From NCBI GenBank assembly GCA_028723545.1, contig JAQYER010000036.1:1-62020 (forward strand): a DNA stretch of 62,020 nt, given 5' to 3'. Numbering within the stretch: the first letter of the stretch is position 1; the number at the start of each line of letters is the position of its first letter. Shown piece by piece: positions 43,863 to 53,783 of this stretch. The DNA comes from Caryophanales bacterium (lineage in GTDB: Bacteria > Bacillota_I > Bacilli_A > RFN20 > CAG-826). The position numbers were made by a program, and so were the translations under genes. A model generated the notes under the pieces. That model saw only the letters and a program-made list of their open reading frames with translations, was not told where the DNA came from and made no database searches.

Positions 43863-44857
43863 TATTTCTTACCTCCTAATAATTTTCTTTGGAGTAAAGT
43901 GATTGTGCCAACAATGATAGTCATTAATAAGGCAATTGCTGAGCTATATCCAACGAGTTGATTTGAGAAACCTTGTTCATACATAAAATATGATAAAGTT
44001 ACTGAATTATCGTGATATCCGACCATCAACATTGGTTGGACCATAATACGGCATGCGCCGATAAAGACGGTGACAAGAACATATAAGACTGTTGGTCTAA
44101 GTCCTGGAACAGTGACTTTCCAAAAGCGATGCCAAGCATTACAACCATCTAATCTTGCCGCTTCGTATAAGTCTTTTCTAATACCAGTTAAAGCTGATAA
44201 GAAAATTAACATTTGATATCCGCAACCTTGCCAAGCGGAAATAAAGACGATTGTTGGCATTGTTGTCTTTGGATCATTTAATAAATCTTTTGCAGGAATA
44301 TTAAATAATCCTAAGATTGAGTTAAACATTCCTGATTCACTTGGTGAAAGGATTTGTTTCCATAAATAAGATGTAACTGAAAGAGAAATAACTACCGGAG
44401 TAAAGAAACAGACTTTAAAAATAGTATTTCCTTTCATCTTTGCATTACAAAATAGAGCAAGAAGTAAAGCTAATCCAATTTGTAATGGAACAACTAAGAC
44501 GACAAAATATAAAGTATTTAAGACGGCACGCGAGAGCTTTTGATCTTTGTTAAACATTTCTTTAAACGCAAGAATGAAGTTATCAAAACCAATGAATTCA
44601 ATTTGATTTGGTTTTAATAATTTATAGTTAGTGAAGCTATACGCTAAAGAATAAATAATTGGTAATAAGACAAAGAAATAAGCTAATATACACGCCGGAA
44701 GAAGAAACAATAAAGCTGTTAAAGTTCTCTTCCAGGTATATTTTTGTTGTAAGCGTTTAGCTTTTTTAATATCCAAAATTACAACGATAACAAAAATAGC
44801 AACAAATACCGCTAAAATAATTAAGGCCGATACTAGAAGAATATTTTTGCTAAACAT
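43862..44857 (-). CDS. ABC sugar transporter permease (CUT1, MalF-like)
   Basis: A 331-residue permease with an additional N-terminal membrane helix (about 5-28) ahead of a Lys/Arg-rich loop and the six core segments. The EAA loop is EAARLDGCNAWHRFWKVTVP. Its start is two bases after the solute-binding gene stop. The extra N-terminal helix is a MalF/UgpA-like trait. Confidence 0.9.
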   Translation of the reverse strand: MFSKNILLVSALIILAVFVAIFVIVVILDIKKAKRLQQKYTWKRTLTALLFLLPACILAYFFVLLPIIYSLAYSFTNYKLLKPNQIEFIGFDNFILAFKEMFNKDQKLSRAVLNTLYFVVLVVPLQIGLALLLALFCNAKMKGNTIFKVCFFTPVVISLSVTSYLWKQILSPSESGMFNSILGLFNIPAKDLLNDPKTTMPTIVFISAWQGCGYQMLIFLSALTGIRKDLYEAARLDGCNAWHRFWKVTVPGLRPTVLYVLVTVFIGACRIMVQPMLMVGYHDNSVTLSYFMYEQGFSNQLVGYSSAIALLMTIIVGTITLLQRKLLGGKK

Positions 44858-44859
44858 AA

Positions 44860-46146
44860 TTATCTTTTATCTAATTCGCTTTGTAATTCATTAGCTGCTG
44901 CATCAACAGTAGCGGAAATATCATTAGTTGTTCTAAGTTTATAAATGACATCTGAGAATGATGTTGTAAATTGTGGATATCCAACAGTAACTGGTCTTTC
45001 TTTACCAGTTTGTGCAAGTTGATTTAATAAGACGCTTTCTGGTGATCCAGGTGCGTAATTTGTTACACAAGATTTACGGCATGGAATCATTCCGGTCGCA
45101 TTAGTGATAGTTGTTGAAGATGAAGCACTTGACATCCATTTAAGTAATTCAAGAGCACATGATTTATCTTTAACACCATTATTTGTAATTGCATATGACC
45201 AGCTTCCTGTCGCACTCGCTCTTGTTTCGAGCTTTGGATAAGGAAGAAGTCCCCATGAATCACGATTTGGGAATTGTTCAGGGAATTTATTATCTAAATC
45301 TGGAATTGTCCAACCAGATGAAAGATACATACCGACCTTTCCAGTGAAGAAGTCAGTTGCCCCAATTGCATATGAAGTATATGAAGCATCAACTAAATCT
45401 TTAAAGAATTGGAAACCAACTTTTGATTTATCAGAATTAAAATATCCAGTGGCGGTTAATCCATCGCTTGAAACAAAAGATCCACCAGCTGCATAAATAA
45501 ATGGATAAAGTAAATATGTTGCTGTTTCATCATTTGTTGCGTCGAGTCTCATATCAACTGGAGTTACTCCACGGGCTTTTAATTTGCTACAAACATCTTT
45601 AAATTGATCAAATGTCCACGGATTTTCAACTGTGTATGAAGAGACATTGATTCCTGCATCAGCAAATATTCTTTTGTTATAGAAAAATCCAGCGCTTGAT
45701 TCTTGAATTGGAAGACCATAAATCTTTCCTTGATATGTATTTAATGATAAGAAGTCATCTTTTTCTTCTTGAGTAAAGTCATTAGTTACATCATAAAGTA
45801 AATCCGCATCAGCGTATGAAGCGCAGTTTGGAGCATCAAAAGTAATGATATCTGGTAAATCATTATCTATTTGAAGAGCGATTAATTGTTGTTCATAGTC
45901 CGCTCCACCGGCAGTACGAGCTTTAAATGTCGCTGCTGCTTTAATTTTTTGATCTTCATATTCCGTATTGAAATCGCTTATTAATTTTTGATAAGCTTTG
46001 CCTTCTGAAGAGTTCTTATCAACGTGGAACATAATTTTGACAATTTTATTGCCTGATTCATCAGTTGGTTGTTCATCTCCACCGCCATCAACACATGAGG
46101 CAAGAAGAAGTGAAGATAACATCATAAACAAGATTGATTTTTTCAT
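44860..46146 (-). CDS. ABC transporter solute-binding lipoprotein of the fructan locus
   Basis: A 428-residue lipoprotein (lipobox LASC, Cys18) of the family 1 sugar-binding proteins: DNDLPDIITFDAPNCASYADADLL, GKIYGLPIQESSAGFFYNKRIFADAGI and ALELLKWMSSASSSTTITNATGMIPCR. AAGGAG lies upstream of the ATG. It follows the LacI gene by 20 bp and precedes the two permeases. Fructo-oligosaccharide is the expected ligand by context. Confidence 0.9.
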   Translation of the reverse strand: MKKSILFMMLSSLLLASCVDGGGDEQPTDESGNKIVKIMFHVDKNSSEGKAYQKLISDFNTEYEDQKIKAAATFKARTAGGADYEQQLIALQIDNDLPDIITFDAPNCASYADADLLYDVTNDFTQEEKDDFLSLNTYQGKIYGLPIQESSAGFFYNKRIFADAGINVSSYTVENPWTFDQFKDVCSKLKARGVTPVDMRLDATNDETATYLLYPFIYAAGGSFVSSDGLTATGYFNSDKSKVGFQFFKDLVDASYTSYAIGATDFFTGKVGMYLSSGWTIPDLDNKFPEQFPNRDSWGLLPYPKLETRASATGSWSYAITNNGVKDKSCALELLKWMSSASSSTTITNATGMIPCRKSCVTNYAPGSPESVLLNQLAQTGKERPVTVGYPQFTTSFSDVIYKLRTTNDISATVDAAANELQSELDKR

Positions 46147-46166
46147 TTTCTTTTGTTCTCCTTTTC

Positions 46167-47141
46167 TTATTTTGTTGTAATACCTTTATTTATCGTTGTA
46201 TTTAAGACATAGATTTGGTCAACTTCTTCTTCATCAATTATTTGTTTTAAGACTCGGAAGGCAGTATTAGCCATTTCTTGAATTGGTTGATAAATGGTTG
46301 TAATTGGCATAAGAGAACGAATCTCTTTTACAAGTCCATCATAACCAATTAGTTGAATATCGTTAGGGAATTTAGCTCCTCTACTAACTAATTTTGAATA
46401 AACAATTTGTGATAACACTGAGTTTGAAGCAAATATAGCGTCTAAATCTTTGTAACTATCAAGGAATTTATCGACTAATTTTTCTTCTTCGCCATGATCG
46501 ATAACTTCATTCATAAAGCGTGGCTCAAGTTGGTGTTCTTTAATGACATCTAAATAAGCTTTTTCACGAAGTAAGACTTCTGAATCAACGAGTGGTTTTG
46601 TCCCGATATATCCAATCTTTTTAGCGCCTGAAGCAATTAATTGTTCAATTGCTTCTTTCGTTGAATCATAGTTATTTGAAGTAATGCAAGGAACAAAGTT
46701 CGCTAAGTGGCGGTCAATACTAACAAGAGGTAAATTAATTAATTCCTTTTCATCGTGAGAATAATGGGTAACAAAGATTGCTCCATCGATTTCTTTTTGA
46801 CGAATCTTTTTTAATATTTCTTTCTCTCTTTCTTTGTTCATTTGTGAGGTGACAAGAAGTAATGAATATTTATTTTCCATTGCTATTTGTTCAACATATT
46901 CAACAAATTCCGCAAAGAACGGATGATTAATAACTGGAACCATAACTGCGATAACTCCGCTATGTTTTAAACGAAGACGCGCTCCATTGACATTAGGTGT
47001 GTAATGCAATTCGTCGATTACTTTAAGAATTTTTTGTCTTGTTGAGTCTTTAACTGATATATCGTTAGAGAGTACTCTTGAGACTGTTCCGACTGCGAAA
47101 CCAGACTTTTTTGCAACATCTAAAATCGTTATTTTTGACAT
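46167..47141 (-). CDS. LacI-family regulator of the fructan locus
   Basis: A 324-residue regulator with helix-turn-helix ILDVAKKSGFAVGTVSRVLS (about 5-24), hinge YTPNVNGARLRLK, and a sugar-binding-type sensor domain with IGYIGTKPLV, IFASNSVLSQIVY and QLIGYDGLVKEIRSLMPITTIYQP. It starts within the end of the upstream GH32 gene. Three GGAAACGTTTCC-like operators in the locus (37901-37915, 51884-51898, 52023-52042) are its likely targets, making it a fructan-responsive repressor. Confidence 0.9.
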   Translation of the reverse strand: MSKITILDVAKKSGFAVGTVSRVLSNDISVKDSTRQKILKVIDELHYTPNVNGARLRLKHSGVIAVMVPVINHPFFAEFVEYVEQIAMENKYSLLLVTSQMNKEREKEILKKIRQKEIDGAIFVTHYSHDEKELINLPLVSIDRHLANFVPCITSNNYDSTKEAIEQLIASGAKKIGYIGTKPLVDSEVLLREKAYLDVIKEHQLEPRFMNEVIDHGEEEKLVDKFLDSYKDLDAIFASNSVLSQIVYSKLVSRGAKFPNDIQLIGYDGLVKEIRSLMPITTIYQPIQEMANTAFRVLKQIIDEEEVDQIYVLNTTINKGITTK

Positions 47142-50100
47142 TTAGCTTTGTTTCCTTTCTTCTTTAATAAGATGATTGTTAAAATAACACCTCCACCAAC
47201 AACTAAGACCGATGGGATAGTAATTAATAAGACAATTAATAAAGTATTATCTTTTTCAACAACTGGTTGATAAGTATTATTTTGAAGTATTTTAACGTTA
47301 ATAATTTCATCATTAATTTTTACTTCATTATCTCCTAATGCAAATACTGAAGAATCAATATGAAGAACATAATTCTTCACATAATATTTATCTTCACTAA
47401 TTTGTTCATTATTAATAATTAATGAATTAATCGTGCGATTACCAATATAAATAGTGACTTCTAATCCTAAATAAGTTTCAACATCTTCTAAAGCAATATC
47501 ATCAAGATTATTAATTTGAACTGTGAAAATAAATTTTGATGATTCGCCATTAATTAATAATGAATATGTTGTTTCTTCGCTTAATGTTAAGAAATATTGT
47601 TTAGAAATCGTAATATTTCTTCCATTAATTTCATAATATTGTTCACTAATTCTTTGATTGTTTTTTGTGATGTTAATAATAGAATTAACGCGTTGTTCGA
47701 CTGGAGATTTAATAATTAAATCTTCATTATTAAAGACATAATTTTCTTTAATAAGACTAATGTTTTTATAAATAATTGTTCCAGCGCAAACATTTAAGCC
47801 AATATATCCTTCTTGAGGATCGCTATCTTCAAGTAATGTATCAATAACAACTAATCCGTTTAATAATAATTTAATATTGTTATCATTAACTTTAACCATT
47901 AATGAAGCATTTGAGGAATCAATTGGATTAACGCTCGCACGAGCGATTTCTCGATCTTGAGACCAAATTTTACAAATATTTCCAGCTTTATCATAGTTAC
48001 ACATAATGTAACTAGACATATCTAAAGAGGCATGGAGTAATACACCTCCGGCAACAGCGTTAGAAATATTAAATGCTGCACTTAATGTGAAATTCTTTTC
48101 ATTATTATTCGAAATAATAAATCCATCTCCAGATGGTTGATTTCCAACTAATCCATTAGAAGTTGTTCGCCAATTACCAGATACAACATTTTCTTTATTA
48201 AATGATAAATCTGAATCAATTATTCCATTATCAACTGTAACCGTAATTGTTTTGTTATTACCATCAGAAATGACATTAATTTTAGCCACACCATTTTGTT
48301 TAGCTTTAACAATTAATCCTTTATTTGTTGGAGTAATATCAATTACATCGACTCCTGATTCAATCTCATAATTAATTTCACTACCATTAGATGAATAGCA
48401 AATAATTTCTTTTTCATCTAAAAGATTTAAATCTAATTCAAGATTATCTTTATTTAAATATAACACTCCTTTGTCGAGTTCATTTTCATCATGCCAAATA
48501 GACGCAATTTGATTGATGGTTAAATTATTAATTAACACATTACCAGATGTTCTAATTGAGGCATTGATTGAATACGGTTGAGATAATGTTAAATTATAGA
48601 AAGCATATTTATAATCGCCTACAAATAATTCAAATCCTCCATTATCAACCAAACAATAGAATGTCTGATTATTTAAATCGCAACTTCCGGTTGAAAAGCG
48701 GTGATGGTAATTTTTATTGAAAGATAATCCAGCATCAGAAGTGTGACTTCTATCAACATAATAACCTTCATCTTTATTCCATCCAAATGAAGTATATTCA
48801 TCATCAGATTCATTAATTCTAAATTCGATTGATTCACTATTTTCGTTAGTGAACGAAGCAATAATTTCTAAGTTTTGTGAGGCAACTTCACTTAAGATGT
48901 TGCTTTCGTTATTAAATTGTTCACCAATAACATTAACAACATTCGTTTTTGATAAATCATCATTATCAATAGTAATTGGTTTTTGCGTTAAGATATAGCG
49001 ATCGTTTTCTTTGGCTAAACCGAGTTCAACTGGAATTGTCATTCCTGAACCATTCCAAGTTGTTCTTACTTCCGCATAAAGTCCACTTTCGGCATCAGAA
49101 GGCAATCCTTGATACCAAGAAAGAGAAATTCTTTTACCATAATATTTTGATGAAGCATCATCAATATAGAAACATTGAGCGGCATAACTATCATCGCCAT
49201 AATCCATTGTTTGATAATCTTCACTAATGGCGTTTTCAAGTTTTCGCCCACTGACAAGAGTGAAATTAATATTTGTTCCATCATAACTAAAATCACCAAC
49301 AACATAATAACGTGATGAAACAGTAATTACAGAATGAGTTAATCCATCACTAGTATTTAATGTTGATACTGTTAAACATTCTGGATATGGGCATTTACCT
49401 TGACCCGCTAAAGACCAATTAACAAGGTCATTAGATTTTAAGAACCAATAATCATTTGATTCCGCTCCAGCTACAATCATTCCCCATAAAGTAACTTTAT
49501 CACCGGATTTAGTAACTGGGAAAATAGATGGATCTCGACATGAAATCTTATCTCCTGCATAAACTAAATCTTGCGATAATAAAATTCTTTTAACCCAAGT
49601 ATAACCACCATCATCACTTGAAATAATTACTTGGTCTTGTTTAGCGCCATCACGAGTATAAAAACCAATTAAGCCTTCACCATTTCCATTTGGGAACCAG
49701 TTATATCCATCGATAACATCACTCATTCCTTTGCGATACACCATCGCGGAACCACTCCAAGCATAGCCATTACCTAAGCCCATTCCCATTGTTCCATCAT
49801 CTGGGAATAAAGCATATGGAAGTTCTTCCCAATGGATGAGGTCTTGGCTTCTTGCGTGTCCCCAATACATATCACCCCAAAATTTTGAATATGGGTTTGT
49901 TTGGTAATACAAATGGTACCAACCGTTATAATACACTAATCCATTTGGGTCATTATTCCAGTGAGAGAATTGTGAATAATGGTATTGGTTACGATATAGT
50001 TCGGTGTAATATGCATAATCGCTTTTACCAATATTTTCATTAATGAAATTTACTTTAGCGTTAAAAACGTTATACCCTAAATTTCCTCCAGTATAAGTAA

Positions 50101-50623
50101 TATTTTCATTTAATGCATTTAAATCAATGTCAGTATCAACTCCAAAGCGTTTAATGTTATCGATGAAAAATTCACCATAAACATGTTCACCCTCAACACT
50201 AAGAACGACTTTAAAATCATAAATATTGTTTTCTCTTACACGAGGCTTAATTAAATTTAATTCACTTTGTGTAACTTTGTCATTGCCAATAAAATATTCA
50301 GATAATAATTCAGTTGCAGTAGTAACTCCTTCAGTAACACTGAAATATAATAATTTGGTTCTATTTTCGTATCTATCGATATTAAAAACCCAGTAATGTT
50401 CATCTTGGCTAGCGCCGAACACAATTCCACAAGCTTGACCACTTACAAAATTTGCTTGGCTAGTAATGACAAAACTTTCGTCTTCCGCAAAAGATGTTTC
50501 GTTAACTAAGAAATAATCTGAATTATATTCAAGATAATATCCATCTGCTTTTGCTTCAATAAAATTGTTTCCTAATGTTGGAACAATAAATAAAGCAAGT
50601 AGAGGTAAAAATATTTTTTTCAT
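47129..50623 (-). CDS. Membrane-anchored GH32 exo-fructanase with accessory domains
   Basis: An 1164-residue exported GH32 enzyme of levanase/inulinase type. After a signal (about 1-27) comes a CBM66-like beta-sandwich (about 35-200), then GH32 with Asp225 in HWNNDPNG, Asp364 in SCRDP and Glu415 in YPECL. A GH32 C-terminal sandwich, an Ig-like stretch (about 730-810), a second CBM66-like domain (about 820-970) and two small beta regions follow. The C-terminal helix LLIVLLITIPSVLVVGGGVILTIILL and KKKGNKAK tail anchor it without LPXTG. GGAGGT precedes the ATG. It should release fructose or short oligomers from fructan at the surface. Confidence 0.9.
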   Translation of the reverse strand: MKKIFLPLLALFIVPTLGNNFIEAKADGYYLEYNSDYFLVNETSFAEDESFVITSQANFVSGQACGIVFGASQDEHYWVFNIDRYENRTKLLYFSVTEGVTTATELLSEYFIGNDKVTQSELNLIKPRVRENNIYDFKVVLSVEGEHVYGEFFIDNIKRFGVDTDIDLNALNENITYTGGNLGYNVFNAKVNFINENIGKSDYAYYTELYRNQYHYSQFSHWNNDPNGLVYYNGWYHLYYQTNPYSKFWGDMYWGHARSQDLIHWEELPYALFPDDGTMGMGLGNGYAWSGSAMVYRKGMSDVIDGYNWFPNGNGEGLIGFYTRDGAKQDQVIISSDDGGYTWVKRILLSQDLVYAGDKISCRDPSIFPVTKSGDKVTLWGMIVAGAESNDYWFLKSNDLVNWSLAGQGKCPYPECLTVSTLNTSDGLTHSVITVSSRYYVVGDFSYDGTNINFTLVSGRKLENAISEDYQTMDYGDDSYAAQCFYIDDASSKYYGKRISLSWYQGLPSDAESGLYAEVRTTWNGSGMTIPVELGLAKENDRYILTQKPITIDNDDLSKTNVVNVIGEQFNNESNILSEVASQNLEIIASFTNENSESIEFRINESDDEYTSFGWNKDEGYYVDRSHTSDAGLSFNKNYHHRFSTGSCDLNNQTFYCLVDNGGFELFVGDYKYAFYNLTLSQPYSINASIRTSGNVLINNLTINQIASIWHDENELDKGVLYLNKDNLELDLNLLDEKEIICYSSNGSEINYEIESGVDVIDITPTNKGLIVKAKQNGVAKINVISDGNNKTITVTVDNGIIDSDLSFNKENVVSGNWRTTSNGLVGNQPSGDGFIISNNNEKNFTLSAAFNISNAVAGGVLLHASLDMSSYIMCNYDKAGNICKIWSQDREIARASVNPIDSSNASLMVKVNDNNIKLLLNGLVVIDTLLEDSDPQEGYIGLNVCAGTIIYKNISLIKENYVFNNEDLIIKSPVEQRVNSIINITKNNQRISEQYYEINGRNITISKQYFLTLSEETTYSLLINGESSKFIFTVQINNLDDIALEDVETYLGLEVTIYIGNRTINSLIINNEQISEDKYYVKNYVLHIDSSVFALGDNEVKINDEIINVKILQNNTYQPVVEKDNTLLIVLLITIPSVLVVGGGVILTIILLKKKGNKAKCQK

Positions 50624-50625
50624 TA

Positions 50626-51864
50626 TTAATGACCTCCAAGAATAGATTCTCCACTATTTTTATCAAATAAATGGACTTTTTGTTCATCGAAAGAAATATT
50701 AATTTGCTGTCCGTTTTCCCAAACATTATTTTCCATTGTTGAAACAATATATTCTTTTTCATCATTTTCAAAACGAACAAATAAATGAGTTGTAGATCCT
50801 AATACTTCAAAGATTGAAATATTCATTTTAATTCCATCTTTATTATTAAGTAATAGATGTTCCGCGCGTGTACCTAAGACTACTTGATGTGGATTTCCAT
50901 CTAAATATTGTGAGTCAATTGGACGAAGTTTATTTAAATCTAAATTTATAGATTGCTTACTAGAATCATTAAATTCAACATGTAGTGTTTTCTTCAATGT
51001 TTTAATTGTTACATCAAAGAAATTCATTTGTGGAGTACCAATAAATCCCGCGACAAAAATATTATTTGGATAATTAAATAAATCGGTTGGCTTATCAATT
51101 TGTTGAATGATTCCATCTTTCATAACAACGATTTTAGTTCCCATAGTCATCGCTTCAACTTGGTCATGGGTAACGTAAATGAATGTTGTTTTTAAACGTT
51201 GATGTAATTTAACAATTTCACTTCTCATTGAAGTACGTAATTTAGCATCAAGATTTGATAATGGTTCATCAAGAAGGAATAATTTAGGTCCTCTAACTAA
51301 GGCGCGTCCTAACGCGACACGTTGACATTGACCACCACTCATTTCTGAAGGTTTTCGATTAAGTAAATTTTCAATACCTAATATATTCGCTGCCCAATTT
51401 ACTTTTTCATCAATTTCCTTTTTTGTGTAATGACGCTTAACTGACTTTGTATTTCCGTCTTTATCTAAGACGACGTCATCAATCTTTCTCATTTTTAAAC
51501 CGAAAGCGATGTTTTCATAAGCTGATAAATGTGGATAAAGAGCGTAGCTTTGGAACACCATCGCCATATCTCTATTCATAGGGTCAACATTATTTAATAA
51601 AATGTCATCCATATAAAGTTCACCAGCAGAGATATCTTCAAGTCCTGCAATCATTCTTAATGTGGTGGATTTACCACATCCAGAAGGACCAACAAAGACA
51701 ACAAATTCACCATCATCAATTTCAAGATTGAAGTCTTTAACTGCTACAAAATCTTTTGGAGTTTCCACAATTTTGTTTTTTGATAAAAGACGTTTAAAAA
51801 TCGATGGTTGCTTATCTCTAGATGGATAGACTTTGTATATGTGTCTTAAAGATAATTTTGCCAT
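50626..51864 (-). CDS. ABC importer ATPase (MsmK/UgpC type) of the fructan locus
   Basis: A 412-residue ATPase with Walker A GPSGCGKST, MVFQSYALYP, signature MSGGQCQRVALG (Cys replaces the usual Arg after the first Gln), LFLLDEP and YVTHD, followed by a TOBE domain (LGTRAEHLLL, KVHLFDKNSG). A loop of about 20 extra charged residues sits near 125-145 (DKDGNTKSVKRHYTKK). First gene of the fructan operon; two LacI operators lie upstream. Its ending is conventional, unlike the other two ATPases in the window. Confidence 0.92.
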   Translation of the reverse strand: MAKLSLRHIYKVYPSRDKQPSIFKRLLSKNKIVETPKDFVAVKDFNLEIDDGEFVVFVGPSGCGKSTTLRMIAGLEDISAGELYMDDILLNNVDPMNRDMAMVFQSYALYPHLSAYENIAFGLKMRKIDDVVLDKDGNTKSVKRHYTKKEIDEKVNWAANILGIENLLNRKPSEMSGGQCQRVALGRALVRGPKLFLLDEPLSNLDAKLRTSMRSEIVKLHQRLKTTFIYVTHDQVEAMTMGTKIVVMKDGIIQQIDKPTDLFNYPNNIFVAGFIGTPQMNFFDVTIKTLKKTLHVEFNDSSKQSINLDLNKLRPIDSQYLDGNPHQVVLGTRAEHLLLNNKDGIKMNISIFEVLGSTTHLFVRFENDEKEYIVSTMENNVWENGQQINISFDEQKVHLFDKNSGESILGGH

Positions 51865-51883
51865 ATAATTTCTCCTTTAAGTA

Positions 51884-51931
51884 TTGAATCGTTTCCAAAA
51901 TTATTATAATATGCTCGGTTTTCATTTTTAA
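51884..51931 (-). promoter_or_regulatory. Fructan operon promoter with proximal LacI operator
   Basis: Minus-strand TTAAAA (51926-51931), 17 bp, and TATAAT (51903-51908) form the promoter. The operator TTGAATCGTTTCCAA (51884-51898, plus-strand sense) starts four bases after the -10 box, over the transcription start. Confidence 0.65.
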
Positions 51932-52022
51932 AATAATTTATAAAATAAATTTTAAATATTGCTTATATACTTTGTATATAAAAAATTGAAATTTGCTTCA
52001 TTTAACTAAAAAATTGAAATTA

Positions 52023-52042
52023 TTTTGGAAACGTTTCCAAAA
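52023..52042. promoter_or_regulatory. Distal perfect LacI operator of the fructan operon
   Basis: TTTTGGAAACGTTTCCAAAA is a perfect 20-bp palindrome with central CG. Its centre is 142 bp from that of the proximal operator, an arrangement that would allow looping by a tetrameric or paired LacI repressor. Nothing else is seen in 51932-52071. Confidence 0.8.
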
Positions 52043-52071
52043 ATTATTACAACTTTTTGATTCTTAAAATT

Positions 52072-52099
52072 AAAAAAATGCAGGCATAACCCGCATTTT
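52072..52099 (-). terminator. Intrinsic terminator of the DegV-FakA operon
   Basis: Arms AAAATGC (52075-52081) and GCATTTT (52093-52099) with GG/CC pairs inside form a stem; the minus strand continues with a seven-T run. It lies 16 bp after the FakA stop. Confidence 0.8.
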
Positions 52100-52114
52100 C
52101 AAGTTCTTAATTAA

Positions 52115-53782
52115 TTATTCAATATCAATGAAATAAGAATAAACTGATTGTCCACCATCGAATGAACCAACTTCAATCCATGGATAATTGCTTGTAATTA
52201 ATTCAATTGATTTTTCTTTTTCAACATCGGTAACATCACTTCCGAAGATTAAGACAATAACTTGTTTTTCTTTAATATCTTCAATACTGTCTAATAACGA
52301 TTTTAAGATTTGAATTTTATCATTAACTGACGCGACTATTTGACCATTAACAATCGCCATATAATCATCTTTATGAATATCAACATTATTAATTGTGCAA
52401 TCTCTAATTGAATAAGTTACTTCTCCACTAGTAACATTAGCGAAACTTTCATTAATTGATTCAATAATTTGATCAACATCATCGATTGAGAAATCAATCA
52501 TTGTAAGCGCACTATAGCATTGAGGAATAGTCTTTGTTTCAATAACATGTATTTCAGCTGCTTTATATAATTGAGCAGATTGTTTAGCGGCTAAAATAAT
52601 ATTTTTGTTATTTGGGAATACGAAGATATGATCAGCATTTATTTTTTTATAAGCAGAGATAAAATCTTCTGTTGAAGGATTCATTGTATTGTTTCCAGAT
52701 ACAATTTGATCAACTCCAAATTCTTTAAATTGATTTGCTAGTCCTTCACCTGATGCGACCGCGACAATAGCGAACTTCTTGTGTGGAATTTTTTCTTCCT
52801 CTTCAGTAATTTCGTTATGTTGAAGAGCCATATTCTCAATCTTAATTGTTAAGAATTCACCATATTCACGCATCTTGGTTAATACTAATCCAGGATTTTT
52901 TGTATGAACATGTACTTTAATAACATCTTCGTCTTTTAAACAAACAATAGAATCGCCTTTTACTTTTGAATGTTGTAAATAATCAATAATGATATTTTCA
53001 TCAAAAGAAGGAATATCTACTTTTGAATTTTGTAAACGTAAAATAAATTCAGTGCAATATCCAAATTTTAATACATCGTTAGCAGTAAAAGCATCGAAAT
53101 CAATTTCATTAGAAGTTGTTTTATTTGCTTCAACTTCAAGATTTCCAACTACTTCTTCACCATCTAAATATTTAACGATTCCTTTGACAATATAACAATA
53201 TCCACATCCACCACTATCAATAACATCAGCTTCTTTTAAAACTGGTAATAATTCTTTAGTGTTTTTTAATGAAATAAGGGCTTGTTTTAAATGTAATTCA
53301 AAGAATTCATTAATTGTTGATGTTTCATTAATGTTAGCACATGCATATTCAGTTGCTTCTCTAAAAACAGTAAGAATTGTTCCTTCAACTGGAGTAACAA
53401 CTGCTTCATAAGCTTGTTTAACACCAGTTTTAAAAGCTTCGCCTAATTCTATTGCGCCAACAGTTTCATATGTTGCAAGGCCTTTACAAATTCCGCGGAA
53501 TATTTGGGATAAAATAACGCCAGAATTACCTCTTGCGCCCATTAACATTCCTTTAGAAAGATCTTTTCCTATCTTTCCAATATTGTTTTCGTTTTTATTT
53601 TCAATGTTAACGACACCAGATTCAATAGTGCGGCACATATTTGTACCTGTATCACCATCTGGAACTGGGAAAACATTTAAATTATCGACTTCTTGATAAT
53701 TTGCTCTTAAATTTAAAGCGCCACATTTAACTAATTCTTTAAATTCAGACCCGTTTAACTGTTTTAACTCTCTCGTGTCCAT
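52115..53782 (-). CDS. fakA: Fatty acid kinase catalytic subunit, DAK2/FakA family
   Basis: A 555-residue cytoplasmic kinase. The N-terminal DhaL-like ATP domain has NVFPVPDGDTGTNM with the metal-binding Asp cluster, GARGNSGVILSQI and PVEGTILTVFREA. The middle and C-terminal FakA domains contain GGCGYCYIVKGIVKYL and HVHTKNPG with the conserved His pair. FakA phosphorylates fatty acids presented by DegV-type FakB proteins for phospholipid synthesis. The ATG at 53782 begins one base after the DegV stop; an in-frame GTG 12 bases upstream is less likely. The DegV partner directly upstream supports the call. Confidence 0.9.
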   Translation of the reverse strand: MDTRELKQLNGSEFKELVKCGALNLRANYQEVDNLNVFPVPDGDTGTNMCRTIESGVVNIENKNENNIGKIGKDLSKGMLMGARGNSGVILSQIFRGICKGLATYETVGAIELGEAFKTGVKQAYEAVVTPVEGTILTVFREATEYACANINETSTINEFFELHLKQALISLKNTKELLPVLKEADVIDSGGCGYCYIVKGIVKYLDGEEVVGNLEVEANKTTSNEIDFDAFTANDVLKFGYCTEFILRLQNSKVDIPSFDENIIIDYLQHSKVKGDSIVCLKDEDVIKVHVHTKNPGLVLTKMREYGEFLTIKIENMALQHNEITEEEEKIPHKKFAIVAVASGEGLANQFKEFGVDQIVSGNNTMNPSTEDFISAYKKINADHIFVFPNNKNIILAAKQSAQLYKAAEIHVIETKTIPQCYSALTMIDFSIDDVDQIIESINESFANVTSGEVTYSIRDCTINNVDIHKDDYMAIVNGQIVASVNDKIQILKSLLDSIEDIKEKQVIVLIFGSDVTDVEKEKSIELITSNYPWIEVGSFDGGQSVYSYFIDIE

Positions 53783-53783
53783 T

